In this document: positions 1 to 8,333 of the stretch, in pieces
Layout: each line of letters opens with the position of its first letter
Numbering within the stretch: position 1 is the stretch's first letter
NCBI GenBank assembly: GCA_039808025.1
Contig: JBDHSK010000008.1
Span: forward strand, 62,001 to 126,000
Direction: 5' to 3'
DNA: 64,000 bases
Origin: Sandaracinobacteroides sp039808025
GTDB lineage: Bacteria; Pseudomonadota; Alphaproteobacteria; Sphingomonadales; Sphingomonadaceae
Position numbers and translations under genes: made by a program
The notes under the pieces: generated by a model
The model's database searches: none
What the model was told of the DNA's origin: nothing
Seen by the model: the letters and a program-made list of their open reading frames with translations, nothing else

Positions 1-653
1 AGTGCCTGGTGTTCACCCGCACCAAGCACGGCGCCGACCGGGTGGTGCGGCATCTGGCGGGTGCCGGCATTCCCGCTGCCGCCATTCACGGCAACAAGAG
101 CCAGCCGCAGCGCGAACGCGCGCTCGACCAGTTCCGCAACGGCGCCATCGGTGTGCTGGTGGCGACTGACATCGCGGCGCGCGGCATCGACATCGACGCG
201 GTGTCGCACGTCATCAACTTCGAGCTTCCCAATGTGCCCGAGCAATATGTCCACCGCATCGGACGCACGGCGCGCGCCGGGCTCGATGGCATTGCCGTCA
301 GCTTTTGCGCACCCGATGAAAAGCCTTATCTGAAAGATATCGAAAAGCTGATCCGCCTGCAGGTGGAGCCGCTGCCGCTGCCGCCCAATTTCGTCGCAGA
401 AGCAGCAAAACTGCCGAAGCCGGTGCCGGTGCGCGCCGGACGCGACCGCGAGGAGTATGCCCGCAAGGGTGAAGTCGGCACCCATGCCCATGCCGTGAAA
501 CCGGCGGGCGACGCCGCACGCGGCCATCGCGGCCGCCCCTTGGCGCACCGGCCCGGTGACCAGAAGCCCGGTGGGCGCAAACCCGGCGGCAACCGACGCC
601 GTCAGGGCACCAGGCACCCGCCGCGCCATCAGGGCGGATACACTCAGGGCTGA
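1..653 (+). CDS. DEAD-box ATP-dependent RNA helicase, C-terminal part (RhlE-like)
   Basis: The gene enters from the left edge; the first full in-frame codon is at base 3 and the stop is TGA at 651-653. What remains is the second RecA-like helicase domain. Motif IV is the VFTRTKHGAD stretch, motif V is ATDIAARGID and motif VI is HRIGRTARAG, which bind RNA and ATP. A basic Arg/Gly/Pro-rich tail of about 80 residues follows, typical of RhlE-type helicases that remodel RNA in ribosome assembly or mRNA decay. The N-terminal domain with Walker A and the DEAD box is outside the window, so the exact subfamily is inferred from the tail and motif wording. Confidence 0.93.
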   Translation, partial: CLVFTRTKHGADRVVRHLAGAGIPAAAIHGNKSQPQRERALDQFRNGAIGVLVATDIAARGIDIDAVSHVINFELPNVPEQYVHRIGRTARAGLDGIAVSFCAPDEKPYLKDIEKLIRLQVEPLPLPPNFVAEAAKLPKPVPVRAGRDREEYARKGEVGTHAHAVKPAGDAARGHRGRPLAHRPGDQKPGGRKPGGNRRRQGTRHPPRHQGGYTQG

Positions 654-741
654 CTCCGGGCGGCGTGCCCTGCCCGGCCCCTCCCCGGTTGTCGCCTGCC
701 ATCGGCGGGCGTAAGCAGGGGCAGGACAAGGAGGTGCGCGC

Positions 742-2124
742 ATGACCAATCTCAGCAGACGTGACCTGTTCGCCGGGGTGGGCGCAACTGCCGCTGCCGC
801 CTCCGTGGCAACGGCAGCGACCGCCCAACCGAGCGCCAGCCAACCGCCGTCAGGACAGGCGCCAGCGACACGGGGCGGGGCGATGATGGCCTTTGCCGCA
901 CCGCCGCTGGACAACGTGCGGGTGGGCATCATTGGCGTTGGTGAGCGCGGCACGCCGATGACCAACCTGCTGCTCACGCTCGATGGTGTCGATATCCGCG
1001 CCATCTGCGATACCGATCCGGTGGTGCTTGATCGCGCCATCGCCAAGGTGCGCGACACGCAGGGCCGGGCGCCCCGGCGCATCACCGGAAGCGAAACCGC
1101 CTTTCGCCAGCTTACCGATGCCGATGATCTCGATGCAGTTTTCATTTTCACGCCGTGGCAGTGGCATGCCCCCATGGCGCTGGCGGCCATGCAGGCCGGC
1201 AAGCACGCCTTTGTCGAGGTGCCGATCGGAGTCACCATCGACGAGATGTGGCAGCTGGTCGAGACCAGCGAAAAAACCCGCCGTCACTGCATGATGATGG
1301 AAAACTGCAGCTATGGCCGCGAGGAACTGATGCTTCTCAACATGGTGCGTCAGGGCCTGTTCGGCGAGCTGACCCATGGCGCCGGAGCCTATATCCATAC
1401 CCTGCGCGACCAGATGCTGCGCACCCAGCGCGGCGAGGGCGTGTGGCGGCCGCGCTGGCAGACCCATCAGCGCGGCAACCTCTATCCCACCCACGGGCTG
1501 GGGCCGGTGGCGCAATATATGAACATCAACCGCGGTGACCGGTTTGATTATCTGGTATCGATGGATTCGCCGGCGCTGGTAATGGCCGATTTCGCCCGCC
1601 GGAACCTGCCAGCCGGTGATCCGCAGCGCGGCTGGACCTTCATCGCCGGCGACATGAACTCGACGCTGGTAAAAACCGTGCGCGGACGAACCATATTGGT
1701 GCAGCATGATGTCAACACCCCGCGCCCCTACGACCGGCTAAACTATATTCAGGGCACCCGTGGGGCGTTCGGCGGCTATCCGGCGCGCATCGCCATCGAC
1801 GACGGCACCAGTTCGTTCCACAAGTGGGATACCGACATGACCCGCTGGTTCGAGCGCTACGACCATCCGTTGTGGAAGAAGCTGGCAACGCTGGCGACCG
1901 AACGCGGCGGCCACGGCGGCATGGATTTTGTCATGCTGTGGCGGATCATCACCTGCCTGCGCCATGGCTGGCCGGTCGATCAGCCCGTTTACGATGGCGC
2001 TTCCTGGTCGTCGCTGTTCGATCTGTGCCAGCGCTCGGTCACCAATCGCAGCGCCCCGCAGGACGTTCCCGATTTCACCCGCGGCGGCTGGGAAACCGCA
2101 GCCTCTTACAACATCATGGTTTGA
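742..2124 (+). CDS. Tat-exported Gfo/Idh/MocA-family protein, GH109-like glycosidase
   Basis: 460 residues. The N-terminus carries a twin-arginine signal (SRRDLF, residues 5-10) followed by an Ala-rich hydrophobic stretch, so export in folded form with bound cofactor is likely. A Rossmann dinucleotide motif (GVGERG, residues 65-70) follows. The later stretches around NSTLVKTVRGRTI and GGMDFVMLWRI resemble the NAD-dependent GH109 alpha-N-acetylgalactosaminidase group of the oxidoreductase superfamily. In that family hydrolysis proceeds by transient oxidation at C3 using tightly bound NAD. The substrate here is not shown by the sequence. The stop is 2 bp before the patatin start, so the two are almost certainly co-transcribed. 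A plain sugar dehydrogenase is the alternative. Confidence 0.85.
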   Translation: MTNLSRRDLFAGVGATAAAASVATAATAQPSASQPPSGQAPATRGGAMMAFAAPPLDNVRVGIIGVGERGTPMTNLLLTLDGVDIRAICDTDPVVLDRAIAKVRDTQGRAPRRITGSETAFRQLTDADDLDAVFIFTPWQWHAPMALAAMQAGKHAFVEVPIGVTIDEMWQLVETSEKTRRHCMMMENCSYGREELMLLNMVRQGLFGELTHGAGAYIHTLRDQMLRTQRGEGVWRPRWQTHQRGNLYPTHGLGPVAQYMNINRGDRFDYLVSMDSPALVMADFARRNLPAGDPQRGWTFIAGDMNSTLVKTVRGRTILVQHDVNTPRPYDRLNYIQGTRGAFGGYPARIAIDDGTSSFHKWDTDMTRWFERYDHPLWKKLATLATERGGHGGMDFVMLWRIITCLRHGWPVDQPVYDGASWSSLFDLCQRSVTNRSAPQDVPDFTRGGWETAASYNIMV

Positions 2125-2126
2125 CG

Positions 2127-3263
2127 ATGGTCGAGCCTGTGCAGAAGCAGCTGCCGGAACGCTGTGTGCTGGTGTTGCAGGGGGGTGGAGCGCTGGGCGC
2201 CTATCAGGGCGGGGCGTTCCAGCAGCTTGACCAGTTCGGCGTGCAGCCCGACTGGATCGCTGGTGTTTCGATCGGGGCGATCAACGCCGCCATCATTGCC
2301 GGCAATGTTCCGGGACGGCGGATCGAGCGGCTGCGCAGTTTCTGGGAGCAGGTATCATCAACCCTGCAAAGCCCGGCGCCTCCTGCCGATTCGCCGTTGC
2401 GCAGCCTGTTCAACGATACGGCTGCCATGGCGGTCATGACCTTCGGCATTCCCGGATTCTTCGAGCCGCGCCATCTGCCGCTCCTGCCGTTCGACGACCC
2501 GCCTCTCAGCGTCTATGACACCAGGCCGTTGCGGCAGACCCTGATCGAGCACATCGATTTCGATCTCATCAACAAGGGAGATGTACGTCTCAGCCTGGGC
2601 GCCGTCGATATCGAGAGCGGCAACAGCGTGTGGTTCGACAACAGCCGCGCCCCCATCGGGCCCGAGCATGTGATGGCTAGCGGCGCCCTGCCTCCAGGTT
2701 TTCCCCCCGTTGCCATCGATGGCCGCCTTTACTGGGATGGTGGCCTCGTCTCCAACACGCCGCTGCAATATGTGCTCGACCGCCACATCCAGTCGCAGGA
2801 TCTGCTGATCTTCCAGATTGATCTGTTCTCGGCATCGGGGCCCGTTCCCAGAACCGCCCGCGACGCCGCCGCCCGCGAGAAGGATATCCGCTATTCCAGC
2901 CGCACCCGTTACAGCACCGACGCCGCCCGGCGACTGGCCGAACTGCAACAGGCCGCGGCCGGGCTGCTGTCGCGGTTGCCGCCCGATCTGGCCGCCAGCC
3001 CCGAGGCAAAACTGCTGTCAAAGCATATCCGCAAGCAGGCGATCACCATCGTCCAGCTGATCCGCCGGGCGTCGCAGAGCGAAAACGACACCAAGGACTA
3101 TGAGTTTTCCCGCGCCTCGATGCTCGACCACTGGCAGCAGGGCGTCGATGATGTCGACGCCACCTTTCACCACCCCGCATTCCAGCAGCGCGAACGGCCC
3201 GCTGGCCGGGTGATGACGTTCGACGTGCGCCGCGACCACCCGGTGCGGATCGGCGGCCTGTAA
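2127..3263 (+). CDS. Patatin-like phospholipase with C-terminal DUF3734-type region
   Basis: 378 residues from the ATG at 2127; a longer open frame upstream only overlaps the preceding gene. The oxyanion-hole glycine motif is at residues 18-24 (LQGGGAL). The nucleophile elbow GVSIG is at 46-50 with Ser48, and the catalytic Asp lies in DGG at 204-206, so the Ser-Asp dyad is intact. The C-terminal part with an Arg-rich, coiled-coil-like helix matches bacterial patatins of the DUF3734 type. No signal peptide is visible, so it is probably a cytosolic or membrane-associated lipid acyl hydrolase. It is coupled to the GH109-like gene (2-bp gap) and faces gltA tail to tail. Confidence 0.92.
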   Translation: MVEPVQKQLPERCVLVLQGGGALGAYQGGAFQQLDQFGVQPDWIAGVSIGAINAAIIAGNVPGRRIERLRSFWEQVSSTLQSPAPPADSPLRSLFNDTAAMAVMTFGIPGFFEPRHLPLLPFDDPPLSVYDTRPLRQTLIEHIDFDLINKGDVRLSLGAVDIESGNSVWFDNSRAPIGPEHVMASGALPPGFPPVAIDGRLYWDGGLVSNTPLQYVLDRHIQSQDLLIFQIDLFSASGPVPRTARDAAAREKDIRYSSRTRYSTDAARRLAELQQAAAGLLSRLPPDLAASPEAKLLSKHIRKQAITIVQLIRRASQSENDTKDYEFSRASMLDHWQQGVDDVDATFHHPAFQQRERPAGRVMTFDVRRDHPVRIGGL

Positions 3264-3345
3264 CACCGCTGCTGCAGGGAAAGGCGGCGCAGCCGATGTT
3301 GGGTCAGCCGCCTGATCTGAATCCGTCAGACCGGGCGGCCGCCAA

Positions 3346-4632
3346 TCAGCGCTTTATCATCGGCAGAAAGTCTCGCTGCGGGTGGCCGGTATACAGCTGG
3401 CGCGGGCGGCCGATCTTCTGATCGGGGTCGCCGATCATCTCGTTCCACTGGGCGATCCACCCCACGGTACGGGCCAGAGCGAACAGCACCGTGAACATGG
3501 TGGTGGGGAAGCCCATCGCCGACAGGATGATACCGGAATAGAAATCGACGTTGGGGAACAGTTTCTTTTCTTTGAAATAATCGTCGTTCAGCGCCATTTC
3601 TTCCAGTTGCAGCGCCACTTCAAAAACCGGGTCAGTTACTTTCATTTCCCGGAATACTTCGCGCACCGTCTTTTGCATGACCGTGGCGCGTGGATCATAA
3701 TTCTTGTAAACACGGTGCCCGAATCCCATCAGGCGGAAGGGATCGTCCTTGTCCTTGGCACGGGCGATATACTCGGGAATCCGTTCGGGCCGGCCGATTT
3801 CGCGCAACATATTGAGGGCCGCCTCGTTGGCGCCGCCATGTGACGGCCCCCACAGGCAGGCAATGCCGGCGGCAATGCAGGCAAACGGGTTGGCGCCGGA
3901 AGACCCGGCCAGCCGCACCGTCGATGTGGAGGCGTTCTGTTCATGGTCGGCATGCAGGATGAAGATGCGATCAAGCGCCCGCTCGACGATCGGGTTCACT
4001 TCATAGGGTTCGGCCGGAACACCGAAGGTCATCCGCAGGAAATTGCCGGTATAGCTCAGGGCGTTGTCCGGATACATGAAGGGCTGACCGGTGGAATATT
4101 TATAGGCCATGGCGGCAATCGTCGGCATCTTCGAGATGAGACGATGGCAGGCGATCATCCGCTGGCGCGGATCCTCGATATCGGTCGAATCGTGGTAGAA
4201 GGCCGACAGGGCGCCAACCACCCCGCACATCACCGCCATCGGGTGGGCATCGCGACGGAAGCCATTGTAAAACTGCAACAGCTGTTCATGCACCATGGTG
4301 TGGCGGCTGATGATGCGGGTGAAGTTCTCGAGTTCCTCGTGGTTCGGCAACTCGCCTTCGGTCAGCAGATAGGCAACTTCCATGAAGCTGCAGTGTTCGG
4401 CCAGATCCTCGATCGCATAGCCGCGATGCAGCAGCATGCCCTTTTCGCCATCGATATAGGTGATGCCCGACTCGCACGAGGCCGTCGAGGTAAAGCCGGG
4501 GTCGAAAGTAAAGACGCCGGTTTCTCCATAGAGCTTGCGGATGTCGACGACATCCGGCCCAATGGAGCCATGCCGCACCGGCATGGTGACCGTTTCACCG
4601 CTATCGAGCTTCAGGCTTGCCACGTCGCTCAT
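3346..4632 (-). CDS. gltA: Citrate synthase, type II (hexameric)
   Basis: 428 residues. It condenses acetyl-CoA and oxaloacetate to citrate at the entry of the TCA cycle. The catalytic residues are visible: His265 in SHGGANE, His306 in GFGHRVY and Asp363 in NVDFYSG. Length and the N-terminal beta-domain are typical of Gram-negative type II enzymes that are often inhibited by NADH. I chose the ATG at 4632, preceded by AAAGGG at good spacing, over an in-frame ATG at 4677 that would abut gltX. It lies 44 bp downstream of gltX on the same strand. A separate methylcitrate synthase (prpC) is present at 56.6-57.8 kb, so this is the housekeeping enzyme. Confidence 0.97.
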   Translation of the reverse strand: MSDVASLKLDSGETVTMPVRHGSIGPDVVDIRKLYGETGVFTFDPGFTSTASCESGITYIDGEKGMLLHRGYAIEDLAEHCSFMEVAYLLTEGELPNHEELENFTRIISRHTMVHEQLLQFYNGFRRDAHPMAVMCGVVGALSAFYHDSTDIEDPRQRMIACHRLISKMPTIAAMAYKYSTGQPFMYPDNALSYTGNFLRMTFGVPAEPYEVNPIVERALDRIFILHADHEQNASTSTVRLAGSSGANPFACIAAGIACLWGPSHGGANEAALNMLREIGRPERIPEYIARAKDKDDPFRLMGFGHRVYKNYDPRATVMQKTVREVFREMKVTDPVFEVALQLEEMALNDDYFKEKKLFPNVDFYSGIILSAMGFPTTMFTVLFALARTVGWIAQWNEMIGDPDQKIGRPRQLYTGHPQRDFLPMIKR

Positions 4633-4676
4633 GTCTACCCTTTCAACCGCCGCACTTTTCACCACTGCCATCCTCA

Positions 4677-6119
4677 CTACTGTCTTTCGGCATCCGGCAA
4701 CACATCGTCGATACGCCCGATGCTCTCGTCGCGGCCCAGCGCCGCCATCACGGCAAAAACGCTGGGGCTGTGCGCCTGCCCGGAAAGTGCCGCCCGCAAT
4801 GGGCCCGCCACCTTGCCAAGACCAACACCCCTGCTATCGGCGACCGCCTTGGCAACGGCCTCCAGTTGCTCGCGCTTCCAGTCATCAACCGCTGCCAGCG
4901 CCTGCCGCACTTCGTGCAGGTATATCAATCCTTGCGCATCTAGCAATTTTGCCGCGCCTTCGTCCATCATAAGTGGGCGGGAGCGAACAAGAAACAAGGT
5001 ATGATTTGCTAACTCATTGATATTTTTCGCTCTTAATTTCAGCTCCTCCATGCTGCGAAGCAGAATATTGCGGCCTTCAGCGGGAATCGGGGCCGCAAGC
5101 AACGCCGGCAGCCGCGCCATCACCAGATCGACAAGGCGGGCATTGTCGGCCTGCTTCAGATAATGGGCGTTGACACTTTCCAGCTTTTTCAGGTCGAACC
5201 GTGCCGGCGAGCGGCCGATGCCATCGAGATCGAAGAGGGCGATGGCTTCGTCGCGGGTGAGCAACTCGGTGTCGCCATGGCTCCAGCCCAGCCGCAACAG
5301 GTAATTGGCAAGCGCCTCGGGCAGAATCCCCATGTCGTCGCGATAGGCCTCCACCCCCAGCGCGCCGTGCCGCTTCGAAAGCTTGGCGCCATCGGGGCCG
5401 TGGATCATCGGCACATGGGCATAGGCCGGCTCCGGCCAGCCCAGCGCCCGGATAAGGGCCAGCTGGCGAAAGCTGTTGGTGAGGTGATCGTCGCCGCGAA
5501 TGACGTGCGTGATCCCCATGTCGTGGTCGTCAACCACCACCGCAAGCATGTAGGTTGGCGTGCCGTCAGAGCGCAGAAGCACGAAATCATCGAGTTCGCT
5601 GTTGGCCTGACGCACCATCCCCTGCACGGCGTCGGTGATTGTCGTTTCCCCTTCCTGCGGCGCTTTCAACCGCACCACATAGGGCTGGTTTTCGGGCCAG
5701 TCGGTACGGTCGCGCCAGCGGCCGTCGTATCGGCGCGGCAGTCCCCTGGCTTCCTGTTCGGCGCGCATGGCTTCCAGTTCGGCGGGTGTTGCATAGCAGC
5801 GATAGGCATGGCCGCTTTCCAGCAGTTGCTGCGCCACCTCGGCATGACGTGGCGACCGGGCGAACTGGAACACCGGTGGCTGATCGGGGTCGAGCCCCAG
5901 CCACGCCAGCCCGTCGAGTATCTTGGCGATGGCGTCATCGGTCGAGCGGGCGCGGTCGGTATCCTCGATGCGCAGCAGAAAAGTGCCGCCGTGGTGACGG
6001 GCAAACAGGAAGTTGAACAGTGCCGTGCGGGCGCCACCGATGTGCAGATAGCCGGTGGGCGATGGCGCAAACCGCACAACCGGCGGCTTCAACTGGGTAA
6101 AATCGCTTGCAGTCAACAT
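4677..6119 (-). CDS. gltX: Glutamyl-tRNA synthetase
   Basis: 480 residues. It is a class I aminoacyl-tRNA synthetase that charges tRNA-Glu. The HIGH-type signature is HIGG at residues 26-29 within FAPSPTGYLHIGGARTALF, and the KMSKS-type loop is KLSKR at 246-250. The start is the ATG at 6119; the open frame extends to 6281 but that part is not conserved-looking. Alphaproteobacteria often carry two GltX paralogs, one of them able to misacylate tRNA-Gln for the GatCAB route, and the sequence alone does not tell which this is. It is divergent from comEC across 138 bp and upstream of gltA in the same direction. Confidence 0.97.
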   Translation of the reverse strand: MLTASDFTQLKPPVVRFAPSPTGYLHIGGARTALFNFLFARHHGGTFLLRIEDTDRARSTDDAIAKILDGLAWLGLDPDQPPVFQFARSPRHAEVAQQLLESGHAYRCYATPAELEAMRAEQEARGLPRRYDGRWRDRTDWPENQPYVVRLKAPQEGETTITDAVQGMVRQANSELDDFVLLRSDGTPTYMLAVVVDDHDMGITHVIRGDDHLTNSFRQLALIRALGWPEPAYAHVPMIHGPDGAKLSKRHGALGVEAYRDDMGILPEALANYLLRLGWSHGDTELLTRDEAIALFDLDGIGRSPARFDLKKLESVNAHYLKQADNARLVDLVMARLPALLAAPIPAEGRNILLRSMEELKLRAKNINELANHTLFLVRSRPLMMDEGAAKLLDAQGLIYLHEVRQALAAVDDWKREQLEAVAKAVADSRGVGLGKVAGPLRAALSGQAHSPSVFAVMAALGRDESIGRIDDVLPDAERQ

Positions 6120-6257
6120 GAAACAATCCGAAAAAGGCCGTGGGTCGATGAAAGCGGGCCGGTGCGATCCGGCCAATGGTGTCGGGTGGCTAGCAGTTTC
6201 GTCGTCGCCGATCAAAAAACGTCTGCATGTCCACGCCTCGCTTCCCGTGTGGCTGAT

Positions 6258-8333
6258 ATGCTTGACAGGCAGCGGGCGCAATGGGTGCTGTTCGCGCCTG
6301 TTGTGCTTGGCTGCGGAATCGTCGGCTGGTTCTGGCTGCCGTGGAACCCTGACCGGCAGGCAGCGCTGGCGCTGGCACTGGCGCTGGCGGCGAGCGGCTT
6401 TGCGCTTGACGGGCTGCCGCGACGGCTGGTGGTCGCGACCGGGCTGTTACTGGCGCTGGGGCTGCTGTCGGCAGAACTGCGCATGCATGCCACCGCATCC
6501 CCCCGGCTGCATCACCGGCTCACCGCGCTCGAGATGCCGGGTACCGTCGCTTCGGTGGCGATACTCTCGGGGGGCGACCGCACCCGCCTGCTTCTCGATC
6601 GCGATGCCACCGATATCGACCCGGTGGTGCGGCTGCGCCTGTCACTGCCCGGCCTGCCGCCGCCGGGGCTGGTTCCCGGCGCCCGCGTCACGGTGACCGC
6701 TCCGCTGGGGCCGGTGCCGGGCCCCACAATCCCCGATTCCACCGACCCGGCGCGCCGCGCCTGGTTCGAAAGGGTGGCAGCATCCGGGCGGGTCGTCGCA
6801 CCGCCGTTCCTGCTGGAAAGGGCCACACCGGGCGGGCTCGACCGGGTGCGCATCAGCTGGGCCGACCACATCGCCTCCGGGGTGGGCGGCGGCCATGCCG
6901 GAGCCATCGCCGTTGCCCTCACCGTCGGTGAACAAGGGCGCATGGACCCGCAGCTGACCGATACCTTCCGCCTGTCCGGCCTCGCCCACATCCTCACCGT
7001 CTCGGGCTTCCACATCGCCGTGGTCGTCGCCGGGATCTATGCGCTGACCCGCCGGCTGATCAGCCTGTGGCCGTGGCTGGCGCTCAGGGTGCCGGGACTG
7101 CGGCTGGCCGCCCTCGCGGCCGGTGTGGCCGGCACCTTTTATGCCATCGTCTCGGGCGCCGAGGTTCCGGCGGTGCGGGCAGCGATCGTGGCGTGGATTG
7201 CCCTGGGGGCGCTGGCGCTGGGGCGCAACCCCGTGTCGCTCAGGCTGCTCGCCTTCGCCGCCTTCGTCATCCTGCTGGCGCGGCCCGAGGCGCTGCTGGG
7301 GGCAAGCTTTCAGCTCAGCTTCACGGCGGTGCTGGCGCTGGTGCTGGTATCCGGGTTGCCGCTGGCACAGCGGCTGGCCGACCAGCGCCACCATGGCCTG
7401 CTGCTGCGGCTGCCGCGCGCGCTGGCCCTGATGCTGATCACCAGCCTTGCCATCGAGCTGGCGCTGATGCCCATCGCCATCGCCCATTTCGGCCGCACCG
7501 GCGTCTATGGTGCGCTTGCCAACCTGCTGGCCATCCCGCTCACCGGCTTTGTCATCATGCCGCTGCTGGGCGCCTGGCTGGTGGCATCGGCCGCAGGGCT
7601 GGGCGGGCTGGTCGGCTGGGCGCTGGTGCCGGCGATCAACGCTCTGGCAGCCATCGCCACCTTCACGGCGGGGCTGCCCGGGTCATCGCTGGTGGTTCCG
7701 CCGCTGGCGCCCGCAACCGGGGCACTGCTGGCTGCCGGCGGGCTGATGGCGGCCCTGTTGACCGGATACGCCCGCCTCGCCGGCTTGCCTCTGGTTGCCG
7801 CTGCCCTCATCATGGCGGTAACCCTGCCCCGGCCGGATGTCTATGTGTCGGCCGATGGCCGGCAGGTAGGCGTGGTGCACGATGGCCGGCTGCACCTGCT
7901 GCGCCAGCATCGCGGCGGCTATGTCGTGAACAACTGGGCCGAGCGCAGCGCCTCTACCGCCGACCGCCGCCTGCACGACCTGCCCGGCGCCCGCTGCTCG
8001 GCCAACGGGTGCCTCTTTCAGGTGTCGGGCCTGCGCATCCTCGCCCTTAGTGACGATAGCGATGACGCCCCGGCGCCACCGCCCGCGGTGTGCGCTGCCG
8101 TCGATGTGGTGATTGCCCCGGCAAGCCTGCCATCGGCGTGCCGGCCGCGCTGGCAGCGGATCGACCGGGTGTCGCTGACATCGAGCGGCGCCATCGCCAT
8201 CACCAGCGGCCTGCGCCGCAGCCTCAGCGTCGCTGATCGCGCCGGTGACCGCCCATGGTCGCCGGCAGCACTTCCCGGCATGGTGCCAAGCCTGCTAGGA
8301 ACGCCACGATGGACAGGCGTGATGGTGGAATGA
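6258..8333 (+). CDS. comEC: ComEC/Rec2-family DNA uptake channel
   Basis: 691 residues from the ATG at 6258; a GTG at 6249 is an alternative start. Hydrophobic segments at the N-terminus and a short soluble domain precede the competence core. That core contains the block around HILTVSGFHI (about residue 245) and roughly eight to ten further membrane segments. ComEC is the inner-membrane channel that carries single-stranded DNA into the cytoplasm during transformation. The C-terminal soluble region shows no HxHxDH metallo-beta-lactamase motif, so the nuclease-like domain found in Firmicute homologs is absent. The stop overlaps the ligA start (ATGA). Confidence 0.93.
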   Translation: MLDRQRAQWVLFAPVVLGCGIVGWFWLPWNPDRQAALALALALAASGFALDGLPRRLVVATGLLLALGLLSAELRMHATASPRLHHRLTALEMPGTVASVAILSGGDRTRLLLDRDATDIDPVVRLRLSLPGLPPPGLVPGARVTVTAPLGPVPGPTIPDSTDPARRAWFERVAASGRVVAPPFLLERATPGGLDRVRISWADHIASGVGGGHAGAIAVALTVGEQGRMDPQLTDTFRLSGLAHILTVSGFHIAVVVAGIYALTRRLISLWPWLALRVPGLRLAALAAGVAGTFYAIVSGAEVPAVRAAIVAWIALGALALGRNPVSLRLLAFAAFVILLARPEALLGASFQLSFTAVLALVLVSGLPLAQRLADQRHHGLLLRLPRALALMLITSLAIELALMPIAIAHFGRTGVYGALANLLAIPLTGFVIMPLLGAWLVASAAGLGGLVGWALVPAINALAAIATFTAGLPGSSLVVPPLAPATGALLAAGGLMAALLTGYARLAGLPLVAAALIMAVTLPRPDVYVSADGRQVGVVHDGRLHLLRQHRGGYVVNNWAERSASTADRRLHDLPGARCSANGCLFQVSGLRILALSDDSDDAPAPPPAVCAAVDVVIAPASLPSACRPRWQRIDRVSLTSSGAIAITSGLRRSLSVADRAGDRPWSPAALPGMVPSLLGTPRWTGVMVE

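Noticed and set aside
3282..3313. AGGCGGC/GCCGCCT inverted repeat between patatin and gltA considered as a terminator
   Set aside because: The stem is only 7 bp with an 18-base loop and no T run follows on either strand.
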